64,000 nucleotides of DNA, taken from the NCBI GenBank assembly GCA_903813345.2, contig CAIIXF020000006.1, positions 32,837,524 through 32,901,523 of the forward strand, read 5' to 3'. Positions 58,995-64,000 of this stretch are shown here, piece after piece. The first letter of the stretch is position 1; the number at the start of each line of letters is the position of its first letter. Source of the DNA: Owenia fusiformis. Lineage: Eukaryota > Annelida > Polychaeta > Sabellida > Oweniidae. Both the position numbers and the translations under genes were made by a program. Below the pieces are notes generated by a model. That model was not told the origin of the DNA, searched no databases, and saw nothing but the letters and a program-made list of their open reading frames with translations.

Positions 58995-59457
58995 AGACTT
59001 AACATTGCGTGGGACCTCGTGGGACCTTTTGGGATTTTGCCCCATGAAGTCCGTGGGACTCCATGGGACTTCGTGGGATTTTGCCCCATCTTGCCCCATC
59101 GAGTCCCACGAGGTCCCATGAGGTCCCATGAAGTCCCACGTGGGACTCGGTGGGACTCGATGGGGCAAGATGGGGCAAAATCCCACGGAGTCCCATGGAG
59201 TCCCATCGAGAATGAACATGTTCATTCTTTCCATGGGGCATCGTGGGATTTTCGGTCATATGACGTGTTGTGCGAAGCCCGACATACACCAATGGGGCAC
59301 GGTGGGATTTGATGGGACTCCATGGGGCTTGATGGGAATCCATGGGGCACGATGGGGCAAAGTCATCAAGGTCCAATGGGACTTCGTGGGATTCGATGGG
59401 GCAAATTGGGACTCGATGGGGCAAGTGGGATTTTGCCCCATTGGTGTATACCGGGCT
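58995..59457. mobile_element. GGGAC-word element, copy 3, inverted and truncated
   Basis: Opposite orientation to copy 2. The left edge lacks about 40 bp and begins at AGACTTAACATTGCG. The right edge CCGGGCT is intact. Confidence 0.85.
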
Positions 59458-59974
59458 TTAGACACATTTTATTTTGCTCGTACAGTACTAGGTTTTTATT
59501 TTATTAAGCAAAGGGTAACGGTTAAATTATTTGCATTTACAATACAAATATCAAACTATAACTTTAGGGTAGTATTCAACTTTGCAATAGCTGGCTGTAG
59601 ATATCAGAACCACACTTAATATACTCTTTGAGTTATGAACTAAGATCATACTACCCCTAAAATATTTTCCCAGGGGGATAAAAACACTAAAATAGCCCAC
59701 CCAGTAGAGCTCCTATCTTGAAAAACTGATCTAGAAAAATAGGTCTGTTGCTGTTTCTAAAATGCCTCAAAAACCCTTGAGATATTCTTAAATTGGTATC
59801 TGTGTATTCCTAATATACTATTAAACTATTAAAAAATTATTGAGAGCACATTACACGGTGAAAATATCATTTGTAATGTATTGTTATGACAATAATGTCA
59901 TCGAGATTCATGAAGTAAACAAAATATTTGAAACACATTAACATCGTCAAATTTTTCTGCTTTTGGCAGAAATT

Positions 59975-60183
59975 TCAAGACTGTGTCCCTGGTCTTAAGT
60001 TGAAATGGTGTCTTGGATTTTTCTTTCTAGAGCATGAGAAACAGCAAGTGGATAAAAAACTGTGGTCATTATCGCAGCTCGCTGGGTCGACCTGTAGTTG
60101 TTCCCTGCAGGTCCGGATTTTTGTACTCCCGTCTTCAAGGGAAACTCGCACATCACCATGGTCACCATAGCGACACTCATCAT
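59975..60183 (-). CDS. terminal Cys-rich exon, PLAC/ShK-like pattern
   Basis: Acceptor GGTTTTAG at 60184; open to TGA at 59975-59977. Encodes DDECRYGDHGDVRVSLEDG, RTCREQLQVDPASCDNDH and STCCFSC, then a basic tail. The ending C...C...CC-x2-C resembles the Cys-rich C-termini (PLAC-type) of ADAMTS-like secreted proteases. That is my recollection of the pattern, not a search. No upstream exon was found, and a 168-bp MITE sits about 20 nt before the acceptor. Confidence 0.45.
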
Positions 60184-60200
60184 CTAAAACCAATTGAATA

Positions 60201-60368
60201 AAGAATTTAAGTCCTGGGCGGACTCAGTGCAATGTGGAATGACCATTACTTGATGGTGTTGCTTTCTAAAATTTGCACCAGATGCGGAGCATCGAGTGCT
60301 GATTTTAGGAAACAACGCCTAAAAGGACTGGTCATTACACATTGCACTGAGTCCAGGGCTTAAATTCT
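60201..60368. mobile_element. 168-bp hairpin MITE
   Basis: AAGAATTTAAG...GGACTCAGTGCAATGT and TAATGACCA/TGGTCATTA pair with their inverses at the other end. Confidence 0.88.
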
Positions 60369-60529
60369 TTTCACAAATTGCAAAATATTTTGTACAATGT
60401 CACGTTAAAGAAACAAAATCACTAAAATAACATATTTTCAATGAAACTTTATGCAAGGGTCAAATTGGCAATGCATCAATTTCAATCGTAGAGTCCAAGT
60501 TATCATATTGACAACCATACACCAAATGC

Positions 60530-60697
60530 GTTAGTGGTTATCTAACGGAATGCAGTTTCGCTGATTTGCCGGAATTGGACACACATTGCCTAGCTATGTG
60601 TGAATTTGAATTTAATATTGATTTCCCCTTTGACCGATGCTGTAAATGTCAACCAGTCACCTCTGTTCACGGTTACAAGATCGGATTGTTCAATTAA
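60530..60697 (+). CDS. possible terminal Cys-rich exon
   Basis: An open frame reads CSFADLPELDTHCLAMCEFE, then IDFPFDRCCKCQP, and stops at TAA 60695-60697. The dense, ordered Cys pattern looks like real coding, but the acceptor (GCGTTAG or GAATGCAG) is weak and no partner exon is visible. Confidence 0.35.
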   Translation, partial: VSGYLTECSFADLPELDTHCLAMCEFEFNIDFPFDRCCKCQPVTSVHGYKIGLFN

Positions 60698-60744
60698 CTT
60701 ACTTTATTCCACAGTAATGTCGAAGTAAAAACTTATGATGTGAA

Positions 60745-61510
60745 TTTGTCGTGCGGCGGCCGTACGTCGATCGCAGATCAATTAAATCAGTGTATTTCTG
60801 CGGCGAGCGTAGGAAAACTACGCTCGCCTTGCGGCCTCCGTACGGCGTATCCAGTTTTCTACAGGCCGCAGGGTCGCCGTAGAAATTATAACTCGGAGTT
60901 ATAATATTTGTTCATTTCTGCGGTCCTTGTAGAAATCAACTGGCTCAACAAGATTAAATCATTATTTGTCAATGTTTCACGATCACTTTTCATTTGATAT
61001 TACATCCTAGCACTATGAATAACATTTATAAATTGTCCTGATGTAAATAAAATGAAAATAAGTATTATTTATCAACAGAAATCTAAAATTCACTGTGCGG
61101 CTGCCGTGGGAAATGTGACTGCAAAAGTATGAGAGCGCAGAAATTCTACGGCGAGCGTAGAAAAGCTACTGGCCGCAAAAATGATAGACCGCACGGCGGC
61201 CGTGGGAAATGTGACTGGGGTGTAACACCCCAATCACATTTGTCGCACGGAGTTCGTAAGTCGGCCGCAGATCAATTAAATCAGTGAATTTCTGCGGCGA
61301 GCGTAGGAAAACTACGGGCGCTTTGCGGTCTCCGTACGGCGTTTGCAGATTTTTACAGGCCGCAGGGAAGGCGCAGAAATTATAACTCGGAGTTATAATA
61401 TTTTTCATTTCTGCGGTGCCCGTAGAAATCAACAAGTCGTAGCAAGACCGCAGAACGTTTCCACGGCGGCCGCACGTCGGGCTTACGGTCGACTTTCGTC
61501 TGCCGTAGGG
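60745..61510. mobile_element. GC-rich element built from CTGCGG/GCGGCCGT words
   Basis: Edges GTGCGGCGGCCGT (60751) and inverse ACGGCGGCCGCAC (about 61462). Two direct ~170-bp copies (about 60774-60942 and 61268-61432) each include GATCAATTAAATCAGTG, CTGCGGCGAGCGTAGGAAAA and the AT palindrome TTATAACTCGGAGTTATAA. A hairpin GGGGTGTAACACCCC lies near 61217. Confidence 0.65.
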
Positions 61511-62139
61511 TTTTGATGGGTAATGTACCTTTGGAAACAGGTTTTAGGTCATTTTTTCTGTCATTTGCTGTGAACAAGTTCGCAAGACGATTGACTCGAT
61601 TCTTGGAAGATCCAGGTCAGTTCTTGAGATTGCAATAGGCTGAAGGTTATTAAAATGTCATTTTAATGTCTCATCTTCATATCCACAAATCACATATCAT
61701 ATGTGATATCATATTCATTCTGGAAGTGTCTGGGGCAAGTGAACATAGCAATGTGAACAATTTCATTTTTTATTATGATCTACTTTACTGTACACATTCG
61801 GCTTTCAAATTTCTACTGGCCAGTACATTTTATAGTATCTGTTGCCTACTCTGCCAAATTTGCCTCCTTCAGTTTCACGCGGTGCCAACTACGACCGTTA
61901 ATTTGAATTAAAGACCTATCCCCTGTTTGAAAATCAAGGATTGAGAGTCTGATACTGCAATGTTTTACATCAAACTTGTTCCATTAAAAGCTGAATGCCC
62001 ATGTAGTGTCTCGGATTATGTTGAAGTCTAGCACTGGCAGGAATTTATGATAAAAAGCAGAACAAAATTGCCTTCCTGTCGGTGCATTGGTTTATTGTAC
62101 TAAGTCCCTCGATTTAATCAGAAGTACTCGAAGGCAAAA

Positions 62140-62300
62140 ACCGCTTTTACAAACTGGCTTCTTACGTACTTCAGAAGCCGGCTTTTAAAAACCGGCTTCT
62201 GAAGGACAACAGAAGCCGGCTTCTGGAGTCACCAAGAAGCCGGCTTTTAAAACTGGCTTCTTACTTACTGACGTACTGCAGAAGATGGCTTTTGAATATA
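62140..62300. repeat. cluster of GAAGCCGGCTTC words
   Basis: AGAAGCCGGCTTCT and its variants (CTGGCTTCTTAC, ACCGGCTTCTGAAG) recur about seven times in both orientations. Confidence 0.8.
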
Positions 62301-62342
62301 GTTTATATTGTCATATTTTTGCAAAACTATGGGGGTAAATTG

Positions 62343-64000
62343 AATTCTAAGCATGGATATCGATGAATTTGATCACGTTCATCAATTCCAAAAATATTAT
62401 GCATTGTATTTCTGTTTAATAAAAACGCACCGCTCATTTTTCAAAACTGGCTCCAATTTGGAGCCAGTTTTCAAATCAGCTCACACCATTAAACACAAGC
62501 TATTAGCGGACAATCTAGCCACTGAGAATCACGAGATACTGTCTCCCGATCATTTTGATGTGGATTATGCTGTGACGAAGTCATAGCTGACCTCGTTGGT
62601 CAGTCTACTTATTTCACTTCATATCAGTTGATGTCATAATGATCTTTTTCTGTTACTCATGTTTATAATTATTGCGTTATTTTGATTAGTTTATATTTGT
62701 ATTATAACAGTTGTTTTAGTGATCTTTAAACCCAGTGTGATATTTCACAATATCAACAGTTTAATTTCTAATGTTTTATCATCATGTTAGAGCAGTTTTT
62801 AGGCATGAACTATATCTAGAGCCAATCAAACGAAAGGATTATTCTTGAGATATGAGTGGCAGAAATGATATATGAAGTCAACTGATGGGAAATTTTGCAA
62901 TGTTTAGTTAAGATGTTTATAAGTTTCGATAGTTTTTGGAATCATCTTGAAGACAGCTTTCTGATAAACAAAGTAAAAAGCTATTAAACCTAACGACCTG
63001 GAGTACAACTGACCAAAACATTTATACTGCTGTATATGCTTTGCAAATGTTTATACCTTTATTATCTCCATCACATTTTACGAATAATTGTATACTTTTT
63101 AGGGGGAAAATTTACTTATAAATATGTGTTTCGGACATAAATTAGATAATGAATTAAATTAGATAATTAGATTAAACATCCAGAGTTCATGAGACGAGGC
63201 TCAGAGGTTTTGTCTAGGCATTCCTTTCCCACCAAATTCTGCCAAATTCTCAAACTTTCGGTAAACATCCAAGATTCGTGGGCAGAAAATCATCACTATT
63301 TCTTATTGACATTCTATAAAATTAAACATTTATTTTTAGGCTAATTTTAGTTAATGGGATTTCCTGATATTTTATTGGATAAGACCTCTTATTTCGGCTC
63401 TGCCCACCTCAAAATTAAGATATAAAAGAGGCATTTTTGGCATTGAAACCTCAGAACCTCGTTGCGTGAACTCGGGACTAACCAAAAACTGTAAGTTGCC
63501 GATTGAAATGATATTTTTGGACTTTAACTTTTCTTTAATAAATTTATATTTTAAACTATATTTGTTTTCATGTTTTGTAAAAGATAGAGAGACTCAACTT
63601 CGCCACAATGCATCTTATTCTCGTATAATCTGCATGAAAATAAGGAAAAACTGAAAAATATGTAAAATTATAACATAATTCAAGATTTTTTGCAAAAAGT
63701 CGTTTCAAGTCAAAACTATATGAGAAAATTGAAGTCTAAGTAAAAATATCGATGAATTAGATCATGTTCACTAAATCAGAACAGATTATGCATTGCATTT
63801 CCGTTTTATAAAAACGCACCGCTCATTTTTCAAAACTGGCTCCAACTTGGAGCCAGTTTACAAATCAGCTCGCTCCATCTTACACAAGCTATGTAGGGAC
63901 AATCTAGCAACTGGGAATCACGGGATACTGTCTCACGATCATTTCTATGTGCATTATGCATCTTATTCTCGTATAATTTGCATGAAAATGAGAAAAAACT
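62343..64000 (+). repeat. tandem unit D, two copies, first split by element T
   Basis: Copy 1 is 62343-62570 plus 63608-63650; copy 2 is about 63724-64000. Both contain AAAACGCACCGCTCATTTTT and the hairpin AAACTGGCTCCAA/TTGGAGCCAGTTT, and end GCATCTTATTCTCGTATAAT. Confidence 0.85.
62571..63607 (+). mobile_element. element T, copy 2
   Basis: Ends TGTGACGAAGTCATAG and CAACTTCGCCACA; 4-bp TSD ATGC (62567-62570 and 63608-63611). Unit D copy 2 shows the uninterrupted site CATTATGCATCTT near 63953. Confidence 0.9.

Larger units (their letters stand above)
58197..59528 (+). mobile_element. element Q, copy 2, hosting two GGGAC elements
   Basis: TGTATCCTCCAACACA at about 58199, then sequence matching 12270-12348, 11090-11290 and 11030-11090 (inverted), interrupted at 58432-58953 and 58995-59457. 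Between them is GGAATGCGCATCGGTTTCTT; after them GCTCGTACAGTACTAGGTTT. Confidence 0.8.

Noticed and set aside
52265-59619. Dozens of overlapping long open frames (Met-Pro-His..., Gly-Leu-Arg-Gly...) on both strands
   Set aside because: They are translations of GGGAC/CCCCAT word repeats in TIR elements; the same DNA is open in several frames, with no start context or protein family.
59975-60183. Small Cys-rich toxin (ShK-type) gene
   Set aside because: The spacing fits a terminal exon of a larger secreted protein better, there is no signal peptide, and a splice acceptor precedes it.

Overview
The window is AT-rich animal DNA. Spliced genes with phase-1 GT-AG introns, LINE (non-LTR) retrotransposon remains and dense short inverted-repeat elements rule out a prokaryote. 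The one complete gene encodes a secreted protein with two chitin-binding (CBM14) domains and a LamG/concanavalin-like domain. That combination is familiar from shell and cuticle matrix proteins such as Pif, so a shell-forming lophotrochozoan (mollusc or brachiopod) is the best guess. The sequence alone does not fix the species.

Genes. Gene 1 lies on the minus strand (55225 down to 37484). It has 12 coding exons whose phases all fit, 505 codons, a signal peptide, a stop codon and a poly(A) signal. Its middle is a duplicated exon triplet: a CBM14 exon, a 45-nt linker exon and an exon for a Cys-rich module. Gene 2 is a tandem paralogue on the same strand (20733 downward). I can see its signal-peptide exon, the same 18-nt microexon and most of one CBM14 domain; the rest is either beyond base 1 or lost. 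Two further Cys-rich exon-like pieces, on opposite strands, lie at 59975-60183 and 60530-60697.

Layout. 1-14 kb: foldback elements, a gene relic (2870-3825), a double inverted element (5466-8434), a LINE end and a minisatellite. 14-21 kb: gene 2, with tandem repeats and a GC-rich element in its long first intron. 21-34 kb: LINE B (minus), a 5.4-kb element with ~0.73-kb terminal inverted repeats that contains a smaller element with an intact 259-codon ORF, and LINE A (5'-truncated, one stop, one frameshift). 34-37 kb: nested inverted-repeat elements. 37-55 kb: gene 1, with introns filled by LINE, hAT-like, mariner-like and foldback insertions. 55-64 kb: palindromes, a nest of GGGAC-word elements and a 4-bp-TSD element.

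Main leads. (1) The gene pair with its conserved microexon and duplicated exon triplet. (2) Six otherwise unrelated palindromes whose loops all carry a CGAAG-containing GC-rich word. (3) Elements whose interiors are built from one or two short words. (4) A transposon inserted 5 nt inside a splice donor that leaves GTATGT intact. Several insertions can be dated relative to one another because an empty site or a resumed tandem unit is also present in the window.
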